Assembly: GCF_014855495.1 (NCBI RefSeq)
Contig: NZ_JACYFJ010000002.1
Coordinates: 310,001-374,000, forward strand
Length of the DNA stretch: 64,000 bases
Reading direction: 5' to 3'
Source of the DNA: Euzebyella saccharophila
GTDB lineage: Bacteria; Bacteroidota; Bacteroidia; Flavobacteriales; Flavobacteriaceae
Below the pieces are notes generated by a model that saw only the letters and a program-made list of their open reading frames with translations, ran no database searches and had not been told where the DNA came from. Of this stretch, positions 34,029 to 44,008 are shown piece after piece. Within the stretch, counting starts at the first letter, position 1. Every line of letters begins with the position of its first letter. The position numbers were made by a program, and so were the translations under genes.

Positions 34029-37000
34029 TTAAAAATTGATGTTCAACCCTAAATTGAATCTTTTAAATGTTGGATAATCTCCCCTAAACTCTGAACCTGC
34101 ACCTGTATTATCCTGCCTATCATCTGGTAGATCAGACCAAAATGCCAAATCGTTACCGCTTATAAACAGTCTGTAACTACTGCTATTCTTTGTTTTGAAC
34201 GTATAGGCAAGCTCCACATTCTTAAGTCTTACAAATGAAGCGTCATGCCAGCTTCTATACGGGTCCGTAGCGCCTCCTGTACCTAACCAAGCAGGCAAAA
34301 TTTCTTCGCCATCAGGATTGTCAACGCTCCAATAATCCGATTGAAATTCAAAAAACAAAGGTGTTTCTATCATAAATGATCTATCCGCAAAATATTTCGT
34401 GGCATTACTTACCCCGTAGAATTGAATCATGAAGGAAAAGTTCTTATAGCCGGAACCTAACGTAAGGTTATAGGTATTTTGAGGTCTTGTGGTGTACCCA
34501 AAAGGCACTGCATCATTGGCGTTTATAACCCCATCCCCGTTATAATCAATTTCATCATAATAACCAGGTCTACGAGTTTCTTGGGCGTTGTCTTGTGGGG
34601 TAGCGCCATACACATCATCCCATGATGTTAGAATATCTCCACGAATATTAACCCTGGGTTGTCCTATGGCAAAGCCTTCCTCCTTTTGATAATCCGGTTT
34701 TAAAAGAGGATCCTCCTTAAAAAGGATTTCATCCTTTGCCTTGGTATAGGCAAAATTCCCCCAAACGTCCCAGTTTTGGGTCAATTGCTTTTTATAATCC
34801 AAGGAAACTTCCAAGCCCTCTACAGTTGTCTCACCAATGTTGACATCTGCGGGACGGAAACCATAAAAACTTGGTACGCTTCTATCGTTTGCGGGTACTA
34901 TAATGTCATGTCTGTCTTCTTTAAAAAGATCAAGCTCCATAGAAAGGCTATTTTTGAGTACGGTCAACTCAAAACCTATGTTTGCTTTTTCTGAGGTCTC
35001 CCATTGTAAGCTTGGGTTACCTATTATACTTTCACTTCTAAAAATGTATGGAGATCGTTGCCCATATGGTGCTACATTGTTCATAAATGCACTTCCTCCA
35101 CTGGACCATTGCGAAAGATAGGCCCATCTTTCCCCTGCACTATCATCACCTACAACTCCGTAGGAACCTCTAATTTTTAATTTATCCAACCATTCAGCAG
35201 ATTCCAAGAATGATTCATTACTTATCATCCAACCAAGAGCTACTGATGGAAAGAGCTCAAATTTATACCCAGGGCCGTATTTTTCAGAACCGTTATAAGC
35301 ACCGTTCACATCCAAAAAATAACGGGTGTCATAATTGTAGGTCACCCTTGCAACCCAATCTTCACGATATCTAGGAAACATGCTCCCTATGGCATACTCT
35401 TCACGGTTCATTAAGGCCAAAACAGTGGTATTATGTTTTTCTGCAAAGGTTTTTCCGTAGTTAAGGGACAACTGATAGAATAACCTTCTACTCGTTTCCC
35501 AATCCTGTATGGCAAGGCCGTTACGCTCCCAAGGATTCAGTACAAAATCAAATTGGTTGGTACCCACCGGGGAGACCAATTGTTCAGAACCATCTTGATC
35601 ATAAATTCTATAGACAACATTGTCCAAACCTCCCGGATTGTCTTCAACAACTCCTCCTTGCCCCCTAAAGTTATTATCATAAGATAAACGACCTGTAAAA
35701 CTCAACCCATCAAGAATAAAATCCAATTTCTGATCAAGAACAAAATCACTGTTTACCTGTACCCTATGATTTTGCATAAATCCCTTTGCGGTTAGAATGA
35801 CAGCGGGATTACTTAGTTCAAAATTCTCCGTGAGCGCCCTACCATAAACACCATCATCATAGAGTGGAGTATATAAACTGGGGGCTAAAGAATAAATGCT
35901 ACTGTACAAGAGCTGCGGATCTGCCTGATTGGTATTCTGTAAACCATAGTATCCTGATAGATTTACTGAAAGTCTGGTAGTTGGGGTAATATCAAAATCT
36001 ATATTACTTCTATAATTAAAGCGGTTATAATTGAAATTTGTCTTATAATCACGTCCGTTATCAAAACCTCCGGCATCGAAAATATCACCTACATGTTGAT
36101 AGGATAAAGCACCAAAGTATTTTACGGATTTTGTACCGCCGGCCACGGAAAGATTCACTCTGTAATCCATGGCAAAGTCCTTTTGCATTGCATCTACCCA
36201 GTCAATATTGGGATACACATAACTTTCCTGCTCGTTGGCCGGATTTCTATATTTTTCAATTATATCAATTGGTGTGTAATTTCGCCACGCTTCTTCCCTT
36301 ACCGGCACGGTCCTTTCAATAGCCTCGTTGGCAACAAGAAGACTGTTATAGGAATCAAACTTTTCAGGTATTTTGGATAGTGTTTTAACTGCAGAACTGG
36401 CAGTTAGTGATAGTTGAGCTTTTCCTTCCCTACCTCTTTTGGTTGTAATCAAAATAACTCCGTTAGCTCCTTTTACCCCAAATACCGCGGTGGCAGAAGC
36501 ATCCTTAAGAACTGAAAGACTTTCTATATCACCTGGGTCAATATCGTTCATGGTACGTTCAATACCATCAACTAAGATTAAAGGTTGGCCTCCACCGTTC
36601 CAAGAACTTTGTCCCCTTATAAATATTTGGGGCGACTCATCTCCCGGTCTACCTGTAGAGGAAATAGTGGTTACCCCAGGAATACGCCCTGTTAAGGCTT
36701 GACCTACTGTGGAAACACCACCGGACTGCATTAAGGCATCACCGGATACTTGAGAAATTGAACCCACAACACTTTCCTTGGTTTGAGTTCCATAACCTAC
36801 TACTACGACTTCATCCAGTTCCGAAGCCTCAGCGGTCATGACTATATCAATTTGTGTTCTAGAATTTACTTTAATCGTTTGCTTTGCATAACCAATGTAG
36901 CTTATTATTAACGTACCGTCTTCTGGTATATCTATGCTATAGTTTCCATCAAAATCTGACATTACCCCCCTAGTGGACCCCTGCACCAATATGCTTGCCC

Positions 37001-37184
37001 CAATAATAGGTTGATTGGTATCTGCCTCCGTTATAGTACCTGATACCGTAATCAAGTCTTGTTGTACTCCATTGGCCCACATCAATGCCGGAAGCATAAA
37101 GCACAAAAAGCTTAGTAATCTAATTTTAACTGTAAGCTCAATACATCGTTTGAGATGTACTGAAATAGGAAGCCTTATAATCAT
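34029..37184 (-). CDS. SusC/RagA TonB-dependent transporter (PUL pair 2), first gene of the operon
   Basis: The 1,051-residue protein has a signal peptide (about 1-38, ending LMWANG), a carboxypeptidase-D-like domain (GTITEADTNQPIIGASI...DFDGNYSID), a TonB box near DEVVVVGYGTQTK, a plug with PLILVDGIERTMNDID and LKDASATAVFGVKGANG, and a 22-strand barrel ending FNLGLNINF. As the first gene after a 594-nt intergenic region, its promoter should control the whole PUL down to the GH5. No exact TAnnTTTG box was found near its start. Confidence 0.93.
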   Translation of the reverse strand: MIIRLPISVHLKRCIELTVKIRLLSFLCFMLPALMWANGVQQDLITVSGTITEADTNQPIIGASILVQGSTRGVMSDFDGNYSIDIPEDGTLIISYIGYAKQTIKVNSRTQIDIVMTAEASELDEVVVVGYGTQTKESVVGSISQVSGDALMQSGGVSTVGQALTGRIPGVTTISSTGRPGDESPQIFIRGQSSWNGGGQPLILVDGIERTMNDIDPGDIESLSVLKDASATAVFGVKGANGVILITTKRGREGKAQLSLTASSAVKTLSKIPEKFDSYNSLLVANEAIERTVPVREEAWRNYTPIDIIEKYRNPANEQESYVYPNIDWVDAMQKDFAMDYRVNLSVAGGTKSVKYFGALSYQHVGDIFDAGGFDNGRDYKTNFNYNRFNYRSNIDFDITPTTRLSVNLSGYYGLQNTNQADPQLLYSSIYSLAPSLYTPLYDDGVYGRALTENFELSNPAVILTAKGFMQNHRVQVNSDFVLDQKLDFILDGLSFTGRLSYDNNFRGQGGVVEDNPGGLDNVVYRIYDQDGSEQLVSPVGTNQFDFVLNPWERNGLAIQDWETSRRLFYQLSLNYGKTFAEKHNTTVLALMNREEYAIGSMFPRYREDWVARVTYNYDTRYFLDVNGAYNGSEKYGPGYKFELFPSVALGWMISNESFLESAEWLDKLKIRGSYGVVGDDSAGERWAYLSQWSSGGSAFMNNVAPYGQRSPYIFRSESIIGNPSLQWETSEKANIGFELTVLKNSLSMELDLFKEDRHDIIVPANDRSVPSFYGFRPADVNIGETTVEGLEVSLDYKKQLTQNWDVWGNFAYTKAKDEILFKEDPLLKPDYQKEEGFAIGQPRVNIRGDILTSWDDVYGATPQDNAQETRRPGYYDEIDYNGDGVINANDAVPFGYTTRPQNTYNLTLGSGYKNFSFMIQFYGVSNATKYFADRSFMIETPLFFEFQSDYWSVDNPDGEEILPAWLGTGGATDPYRSWHDASFVRLKNVELAYTFKTKNSSSYRLFISGNDLAFWSDLPDDRQDNTGAGSEFRGDYPTFKRFNLGLNINF

Positions 37185-37778
37185 ACTTCAGTAGTCTGGG
37201 TTGTTATTCTTTGTTGAGTTGTAACCCGAAGAAAACGGTAATTGTAAATTCATACATTAAACCTCTTCAGATATTGGAATTCTTAATTACCCATTCTAAA
37301 CTTGCTATTAGATAGTTTACCAATTGGATGATCATTGATTTCCTGTGGTAAATGTTAAAAAAAAATCAAATAGACAAAAACCTGAATGATGCTCCTTCAA
37401 TTTCATTTGATGCAAATTGAATGCATTTGATGCGTTTTGCAACATTTGAGAATAATTATGCAACATTAGCACAGAGGCAAAATGAAAAAAAATCAAAATA
37501 AAACACATTATTTACCAATTTAGTAAACGAAAGTCCATTAAAATAAGAATAATACATCCTAAAGAAAAAGTGAAGGTTTCCTACTTTAAATACAATGTCT
37601 GAGTTATTAATGGAGTAGAAATTACCTCTTGGAAGGCTATTGGCAGTTCTAAAGGATAAGCAACATTTTACGGTAGGCATCGCTTTTTTTAGATGGACCT
37701 TTACGAAGTGTTTTTTGCCTATAGCAAAGGGCATTATAAAATCCCGTATCCCTATAAGGACTTTTCCTCCTGGTTTGG
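37185..37778. other. Intergenic region upstream of the PUL
   Basis: This 594-nt A+T-rich stretch lies between the hybrid sensor gene and the first susC, both on the minus strand. It holds two pairs of direct repeats at 37404-37467 and no convincing gene. A 92-codon open frame at 37456-37734 is probably chance. Confidence 0.6.
37404..37467 (-). promoter_or_regulatory. Paired direct repeats, candidate hybrid-sensor binding site
   Basis: CATTTGATGC occurs at 37404-37413 and 37424-37433 (20-bp period), and TGCAACATT at 37438-37446 and 37459-37467 (21-bp period). Direct repeats two helical turns apart suit a dimeric AraC-type DNA-binding domain such as that of the adjacent regulator. The site is 220-283 nt before the susC start. 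Confidence 0.5.
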
Positions 37779-40700
37779 TTAGGATGACTTTACTTGGGAA
37801 ACCACCTCCTGTGGGGAGATGCCATAATAATCCTTAAACCTTAGCGTAAAATAGGAAGTTGAAGAAAAACCTACATGGTTGCAAATTACACCAAGGTCTG
37901 TGGCTCCTTTTTCCAATAGGTTTTTGGCATTCTGTAATCGTTGGTTTCTAATGAATTCGTTTGCTGTTTGGTTGGTAAGCCCCTTAATCTTTCGGTATAA
38001 TTGACTTCTACTAAGGTTTACATGGTCTGCCAAAGACTCTACCCCTAAGTTTGGATTGCTAAGGTTTTCTTGAACATAAGAAATTACCTTTTCCAAAAAT
38101 AATTTGTCAAGAGAGGTGATTGGCAAATCTTCCTTTATATCACCCATAGACCTCAAAAATTTATTATAGATGACCTCTCTACTTTGAATTAGCTGTGCTA
38201 GATGCTTGATAACTAGGTTCATGTCAAAAGGTTTATTTAAATAGACATCTGCACCTTTGTCTATACCGGTAATTTTATCTAACATGCCGGACTTAGCTGT
38301 TAGCATCATTATGGGTATGTGGCTAGTTCTAATATCTTTTCTTATTTTTTCGCAAAAATCAAATCCGCTCATTTCGGGCATTAAAACGTCCGTCATAATA
38401 ACATCTGGTAATAACTCGTAGGCCAATTCAAACCCCTCATTGCCATTTTTAGCCAACACACATTTATACAAAGATTTAAACTCGCTTTTTAAATAATTAC
38501 GTAATTCTGTATCATCCTCTACAATCAACAACGTTTTTGTTCTATGATTTTTAGGAGCAATTGAAATATCTGAACTTTCATTCGTGTTTTTTTCAATAGA
38601 AACACTTATGTCACTGAGATTATTTCCCTTTTGAATTTTACTAGCACCTTTAAGTTTTTTGTTCTCTAATGGTAAAACCACTTTAAAAGAAGAGCCCTTC
38701 CCCTTTGCACTTTGAACCGTAATCTTTCCGCCATGTAGAGTCACATAGCTATGTACCAATTGCAATCCTATACCGGTTCCTGAGAAAAAGCCGTTATTTA
38801 TTGGTTGGGCTTGATAAAACCTATGGAACAATTTCTTGAGTTCTGTTTCATCCAGCCCAACTCCCGTATCATTTACGACCAGCTCTAAATTTTCATTTTC
38901 TTTCTGTAAATCCAGTAGTATGGTTCCGCCTTGAGGAGTAACCTTAAACGCATTGGATAACAAATTGAAAAGTATCTTTTCTAACATTCCTTTATCCGCC
39001 CATATCCAAATTTCTTCCTGCGGGGTATTTAGAACTAGATTGATATCGTTTGATTGCGACTCTTCTTCAAAATGGCTGATTAACTTTTTAACGAAGGGTA
39101 TTACGGCGAACCGAGTTGCTCCTACCTTGACTTTATCCGACTCCAGTTTACTAAAATCCAATAATTCATTTATCAGCCTATACAAACGGTCAGCATTTTT
39201 GTAAATCGTAAAATGTTTCTGTTTTACTCTTTCAGGAAGATTTGGGTTGTTTGAAGAAATCAAATCCCTTATAGGATTTATAATAAGTGTCAATGGGGAG
39301 CTAAATTCATGGGCTACATTAGTAAAAAATTGTATACGTTCTTCATGTAACAATTCTTTTCGCTCCCTCTCCTGCCGTTCATTTTCTACTTGTTGTTTTT
39401 GCGATAATCTATTTTTCTCAAATTGTATCCATAAACTTAAAATTCCCAAAAATACAAGTCCGTAACAAATAATGGCCCAAGGGGTTTTCCACCAGGGTGG
39501 CAAAACTTTAATGTGAAGTGTTCTGGGTGTTTCGTTCCAAAAACCATCATTATTGGCGGCCTTTACCTTAAAAATATATTCACCCGTGTCCAAGTTTGTA
39601 TAGGTAGCACTTCGTGAATTCTCTACATAATTATAGTCATCCTCATATCCTTCCAAATAATATGCATAACTATTCTCTTCCGGTCGTGTAAAGTTAATTC
39701 CTGAATATTCTATAGTGAATACAGACTGAGCACTTGTAAAAACAATACTATCTGTTTGCGATAACGATTTGTTTAACGGTGCATTCTCCTGACTTGGTTC
39801 TACATCTATGTTGAAAACCTTAAGGTTTTTTAAATAGACGTTTGGAGGGGATTTTAATCTCTTTATCTGATAAGGGTCAAAATGATCTATTCCTTCGGTT
39901 CCTCCGAAAAAGAGCTTTCCACTTTCCTCTTTAAAAACTGCATTTTTATTAAAATCCATGGAGAGAAGACCATCATTTTTAGAGAATTCCGAGAATTCCC
40001 CAGTAAGATGATTAAACATAATTAATCCAGAATTCCCTGCTAACCAAATATGTCCCTTATCATCTTCTAATATTCCATTTATATTGGGCATCTGCAAACC
40101 GTTATCGGAATCATACCACTGCACCTTATTAGTGTTAACATCCAATTTTACGGCTCCCAGCCCTCGGGTACCTAACCATAAATGGCCCTTCTTATCTTTT
40201 AAAATGCTTACTATATCAAATGAATAATAGGCATTGGGGTCACTCCCATCTCCTGCCAGAGCTAAATTAAGACTGGTACTTATATAACTATTAGGTCCTT
40301 GTTGTTCAAGTTTTAAGAGCTCGTTAGTAGTTCCTACCCAAATAGTATTGTTCTCTCCCGCAACTAATTTATTGATGTATTTACCCTCAAGCCCCCTAAA
40401 TTGAAATGAATTCTTTGATAAATTACCGTTTGTAACAGTATTTAAATCACAACTATAGAGTCCTTGATTGAAGGTACTAATCCAAATCCTACCGTTAGAA
40501 TCTTCTGTAAAACTCATGACCGCAGAAGCCCCTTTTCTATCCAATAGGATTGGAAACTGGTAGTTCACAAAACGTTTACTGCCGTTTTTTAGGAAGAAAA
40601 TACCTTTGTCCCAGCTACCTACCCACATATTGTTTTGGCTATCTATAAACAGTGTTTGAATATAATCACTGCTCAGACCTTGGTATGAGGACTTTTTAAG

Positions 40701-41909
40701 GGAATTGATATGCGTGTATTCGCCTGTATTACGGTCAATTAGATCGATGCCCCCGCCTTCCATGGATACCCATAAATTTTGGTCACGGTCACTTACTATA
40801 GAAGTAACAGAGCTAGTTTGTAATGAGTTATTCTTATTATATACGCTCTTAATAGAATTAAACTTGTTAAAATACTTGTCATGAACCGCTACTCCTTTAT
40901 TGTAATAACCCATCCATAATCTTTCATTGTTGTCCTTATATAAGGCCCAAATGGAATTGGACAGAATACTGTTTTCATTTGTTTTATCGAACAAATAATG
41001 GTGAATAATTTTACCCTTTTCATCTACATGGTAAAGACCATCGTTTTCTGTACCTATTAGAATGCCATTACGAGGGGCTTCGGACAACGAAAAAATATTA
41101 TTCAATGTTATTTGATAATTAATAACGGAAGGTGGTTCCTCATCGCCACTTTCCTTAATTCTATAAATACCTTTATTTATAGACCCCAACCATAAGGTAT
41201 TATTTTTATCAATGAGCATAGACTCCAACGGAGTGGTGATGGTTTTCGCATTTGAGCCATTTCTTAACATGGCCAAATCAAGTTCTTTGGCCTGTAGGTT
41301 AACCTCTAAAAGACCACTGCTACTGGCTGCATAAATAGTACCTTTTGAGTTCGCTTTAATTTCATTTATGGCCAGGAATACAAACGGGTCTGCATTTGCC
41401 AAAGTCAACTTTTCCAGTTTGTAATCCTCTAAATCAAATACAAAAATGCCTTGATAAGAGGTTCCTAGATACAAACGGCCCATACCATCACCATAAATAC
41501 TATTAATGCCCACATTGCCCATATGCTGGCCATTTTTATCAATAAGCGGTACGTGATTAAACTCATCCTGGTCCCTATCATAAATGGCTATACCTAGATT
41601 GGTGCTCACCCAAAGGTTATTATCCTCATCTTCAAAAGAGCTATATACAAAACTACTGTTGCCCCTATGATCATTTTGAACCTTAGGCCTGTAGCTATTA
41701 TAGTTGATACCGTCATATCTATATAATCCTGATCCATGAGTGCCGATCCAGATAAAACCTTCATGGTCTTGATTGATGAAATGAATTCCTGTTTTGGATA
41801 TTCCATCCTTTATTCCATTAAAATGTAAAAGCTCTTCATTTACTTGAGATTGAACATTTAAGAGACAGATAAAACTGATTATAAAGGAAAGTTTCTTAAT
41901 CATATACAC
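37779..41909 (-). CDS. Hybrid two-component system regulator (HTCS) of the PUL
   Basis: The 1,376-residue inner-membrane protein joins sensor and regulator: signal peptide, reg_prop beta-propellers (about 25-735, repeats like GFIWIGTHGSGLYRYDG), a Y_Y_Y domain (about 740-810), one membrane segment near 816, a HisKA domain with the phospho-His in NVAHEFSSPL (about 866), a HATPase with NLLSNAFK, a receiver domain with the phospho-Asp in MTDVLMP (about 1172), and an AraC-type helix-turn-helix region (1283-1370). HTCS proteins bind an oligosaccharide in the periplasm and activate the neighbouring PUL. It is probably the activator of the susC operon downstream. Confidence 0.95.
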   Translation of the reverse strand: MYMIKKLSFIISFICLLNVQSQVNEELLHFNGIKDGISKTGIHFINQDHEGFIWIGTHGSGLYRYDGINYNSYRPKVQNDHRGNSSFVYSSFEDEDNNLWVSTNLGIAIYDRDQDEFNHVPLIDKNGQHMGNVGINSIYGDGMGRLYLGTSYQGIFVFDLEDYKLEKLTLANADPFVFLAINEIKANSKGTIYAASSSGLLEVNLQAKELDLAMLRNGSNAKTITTPLESMLIDKNNTLWLGSINKGIYRIKESGDEEPPSVINYQITLNNIFSLSEAPRNGILIGTENDGLYHVDEKGKIIHHYLFDKTNENSILSNSIWALYKDNNERLWMGYYNKGVAVHDKYFNKFNSIKSVYNKNNSLQTSSVTSIVSDRDQNLWVSMEGGGIDLIDRNTGEYTHINSLKKSSYQGLSSDYIQTLFIDSQNNMWVGSWDKGIFFLKNGSKRFVNYQFPILLDRKGASAVMSFTEDSNGRIWISTFNQGLYSCDLNTVTNGNLSKNSFQFRGLEGKYINKLVAGENNTIWVGTTNELLKLEQQGPNSYISTSLNLALAGDGSDPNAYYSFDIVSILKDKKGHLWLGTRGLGAVKLDVNTNKVQWYDSDNGLQMPNINGILEDDKGHIWLAGNSGLIMFNHLTGEFSEFSKNDGLLSMDFNKNAVFKEESGKLFFGGTEGIDHFDPYQIKRLKSPPNVYLKNLKVFNIDVEPSQENAPLNKSLSQTDSIVFTSAQSVFTIEYSGINFTRPEENSYAYYLEGYEDDYNYVENSRSATYTNLDTGEYIFKVKAANNDGFWNETPRTLHIKVLPPWWKTPWAIICYGLVFLGILSLWIQFEKNRLSQKQQVENERQERERKELLHEERIQFFTNVAHEFSSPLTLIINPIRDLISSNNPNLPERVKQKHFTIYKNADRLYRLINELLDFSKLESDKVKVGATRFAVIPFVKKLISHFEEESQSNDINLVLNTPQEEIWIWADKGMLEKILFNLLSNAFKVTPQGGTILLDLQKENENLELVVNDTGVGLDETELKKLFHRFYQAQPINNGFFSGTGIGLQLVHSYVTLHGGKITVQSAKGKGSSFKVVLPLENKKLKGASKIQKGNNLSDISVSIEKNTNESSDISIAPKNHRTKTLLIVEDDTELRNYLKSEFKSLYKCVLAKNGNEGFELAYELLPDVIMTDVLMPEMSGFDFCEKIRKDIRTSHIPIMMLTAKSGMLDKITGIDKGADVYLNKPFDMNLVIKHLAQLIQSREVIYNKFLRSMGDIKEDLPITSLDKLFLEKVISYVQENLSNPNLGVESLADHVNLSRSQLYRKIKGLTNQTANEFIRNQRLQNAKNLLEKGATDLGVICNHVGFSSTSYFTLRFKDYYGISPQEVVSQVKSS

Positions 41910-42131
41910 CTATAGATATCCTGTGATTCAGATAATTATTACATACCAATAAATATCGAAGTGCTCTAAAATAGGGTAATTTGAGAAAGTATATTGTTAA
42001 AATTAAAATACCATTAGGCGATGGAACTATTTATCTTAGTCTATGTTACTGATTTTAAAAGAATTATATTTTTAAAGGCTAAGTCAGGCATTAAAACCTA
42101 TATCAAACAGTTTTAAAAATACATTGGAAAT

Positions 42132-42167
42132 AAAAAAAGAACTTGATAGAGCTATCAAGTTCTTTTT
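42132..42167 (-). terminator. Strong intrinsic terminator after the kduD-like operon
   Basis: A perfect 11-bp stem (GAACTTGATAG / CTATCAAGTTC) flanked by A6 and T5 lies 24 nt after the stop of the minus-strand SDR gene and ends it before the hybrid sensor gene. It is symmetric and could work both ways. Confidence 0.88.
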
Positions 42168-42190
42168 CAATAAAATATTTGTTGAAAATA

Positions 42191-42961
42191 TTATCTTCCC
42201 ATCCAACCTCCATCAACAAGCATAGTTTCACCGTGCATATAATTGGAAGCTTTGGAGCAAAGAAAAACAATGGGTCCCTTAAAATCTTCCGGTTGTCCCC
42301 ACCTACCGGCCGGAATCCTGGCCAGGATAGAATCTGCCCTCTCCGGATTATTTCGCAAAGCTTCGGTATTATCTGTGCTAATATAGCCCGGGGCTATAGC
42401 GTTTACATTCACCCCTTTACCGGCCCACTCATTAGCGAAAGCCATAGTTATTTGGCCAATTGCTCCCTTACTTGCAGCATATCCTGGTACGGTAATACCT
42501 CCTTGAAAAGTTAAAAGAGAGGCCGTAAAAACAATCTTTCCAGAACCTCTTCTAACCATTTCCTTACCAATCTCACGAGTAAGTACAAACTGTGCCGTTT
42601 GATTTACTTCAATGACCTTATCCCAATATTCATCTGAATGCTCCACTGCAGGAGCCCTGAGTATGGTACCCGCGTTGTTTACAAGAATGTCAATTTTTGG
42701 AAAATCGTCCTTCACTTGTTCGATAAATGCATAAAGGGATTCCCTTTTACTAAAATCACAGGTATACGCTTTGAATTTTCTGCCAATTCCTTCTACCTCT
42801 TGCTCTACAATGCTTCCATGCTTTTCCAGGGTAGCGCTCACACCTATAATATCTGCACCTGCCTCGGCTAGGCCTATGGCCATGGCTTTACCAATACCTC
42901 GTTTGCAGCCTGTAACCAAGGCAATTTTCCCTTCTAGACTAAAATTGTTGAGTATGCTCAT
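42191..42961 (-). CDS. kduD: KduD-like 2-dehydro-3-deoxy-D-gluconate 5-dehydrogenase (SDR)
   Basis: The 256-residue SDR has TGCKRGIG, NNAGTILRAPA, the catalytic YAASK, and the closing ARIPAGRWGQPEDFKGP and LVDGGWMGR, all matching E. coli KduD very closely. KduD reduces 2,5-diketo-3-deoxygluconate to KDG, a step in the breakdown of unsaturated uronates from pectin or similar polymers. The KDG kinase and KDPG aldolase further right would take KDG onward. The KduI isomerase is not in the window. A gluconate 5-dehydrogenase (IdnO-like) is the main alternative. It is 30 nt after the zinc dehydrogenase gene. Confidence 0.82.
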   Translation of the reverse strand: MSILNNFSLEGKIALVTGCKRGIGKAMAIGLAEAGADIIGVSATLEKHGSIVEQEVEGIGRKFKAYTCDFSKRESLYAFIEQVKDDFPKIDILVNNAGTILRAPAVEHSDEYWDKVIEVNQTAQFVLTREIGKEMVRRGSGKIVFTASLLTFQGGITVPGYAASKGAIGQITMAFANEWAGKGVNVNAIAPGYISTDNTEALRNNPERADSILARIPAGRWGQPEDFKGPIVFLCSKASNYMHGETMLVDGGWMGR

Positions 42962-42991
42962 TGTTTTATTTATTGTTTACTTGTTGTTCTT

Positions 42992-44008
42992 TTATTGCTG
43001 ACAATCCATAAGTATTTTCATACCGTCCGGTTGTTTGTCTATATCTTCAAAAACTTGTTGAATATCGCTTAACGGTCGTACCTCCGTGATCAATTTTTCA
43101 AATTTCAGCTTATTCTCAGTGACCAATTCTATGGCCTTTTCATAATCTTCTTTTTCGTATACACGAACACCAATGAGCTTTAATTCTTTCCAGAAAAACT
43201 GAAATAGGTCAACTTCCTTTTTTTGACCGTGAATGGCCACCATTACAATTCTACCTCTTATCCCGGCCACCTCTGTCATCATATCCAAGGTTGCTTGAAC
43301 ACCTGCCACTTCAAAAACTACATCTGCCTTCCTATTTTCGGTTATGGATTTTACATAGCCAACAAGATCCATTTTTAACGGGTTAATGGCCGTTAAGCCC
43401 AATTCCTCTGCTTTTGCAATTCTGGTATCGTTTACTTCTGAAACAACCACCTGTGCTCCAGTTTGCTTTGCTACTAGAGCTACCAACAGACCAATTGGTC
43501 CACCACCTAAAATTACAGCAGTTTCTCCTGCTTTTAAACCGCTTAACCTTACATCATGGACCGCCACGGAAAGCGGTTCTATTAAAGCGGCCAACCGCAA
43601 ATTGGTCTCAGGCTTTAATTTATGAAGTGTGAACGCCGGTACGTTCCAAAATTGCTGCATGGAACCAGAACTATCAATTCCAATAAATTTAAGTTCTTCG
43701 CAGATATGGTTAAATCCCTTATCAGAAGGTTTTACCTTTCGGTCATCCAATGGTCTTACAACTACCTTATCCCCTATCTTAAAATCAGAAACTTTCTCAC
43801 CTACTGCATCTATTGTTCCACTCATCTCATGGCCAATGGTTTCCGGAATGGCCACACGTTTATCCATCATTCCATGGTAAATATGAACATCCGTACCACA
43901 AACTCCCGTATAGGCAACTTTAATCCTTACTTCTTCTGCATGGGGCTCCATTAGTTCCCTTTCAATTATGGAAAAAGTTTTATTTCCCTTGTAAACAGCT
44001 GCCTTCAT
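42992..44008 (-). CDS. Zinc-type medium-chain dehydrogenase lacking the structural zinc cysteines
   Basis: The 338-residue MDR enzyme keeps the catalytic zinc site (Cys in GVCGTDVH, His-Glu in GHEMSG, Glu in ALIEPLSVAVH) and the Rossmann motif ILGGGPIGLLVA. The lobe that normally carries four structural-zinc Cys reads DRKVKPSDKGFNHICEELKF, with one Cys left. It shares an operon with the KduD-like SDR, a pairing like L-idonate 5-dehydrogenase with gluconate 5-dehydrogenase in E. coli, so it probably oxidises a sugar acid or polyol. The exact substrate is open. Confidence 0.8.
   Translation of the reverse strand: MKAAVYKGNKTFSIIERELMEPHAEEVRIKVAYTGVCGTDVHIYHGMMDKRVAIPETIGHEMSGTIDAVGEKVSDFKIGDKVVVRPLDDRKVKPSDKGFNHICEELKFIGIDSSGSMQQFWNVPAFTLHKLKPETNLRLAALIEPLSVAVHDVRLSGLKAGETAVILGGGPIGLLVALVAKQTGAQVVVSEVNDTRIAKAEELGLTAINPLKMDLVGYVKSITENRKADVVFEVAGVQATLDMMTEVAGIRGRIVMVAIHGQKKEVDLFQFFWKELKLIGVRVYEKEDYEKAIELVTENKLKFEKLITEVRPLSDIQQVFEDIDKQPDGMKILMDCQQ

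Noticed and set aside
37456-37734. A 92-codon minus-strand open frame between the hybrid regulator and the PUL
   Set aside because: Phe- and Asn-rich composition without a signal peptide or domain, located in an A+T-rich regulatory gap and overlapping the direct repeats; most likely chance.
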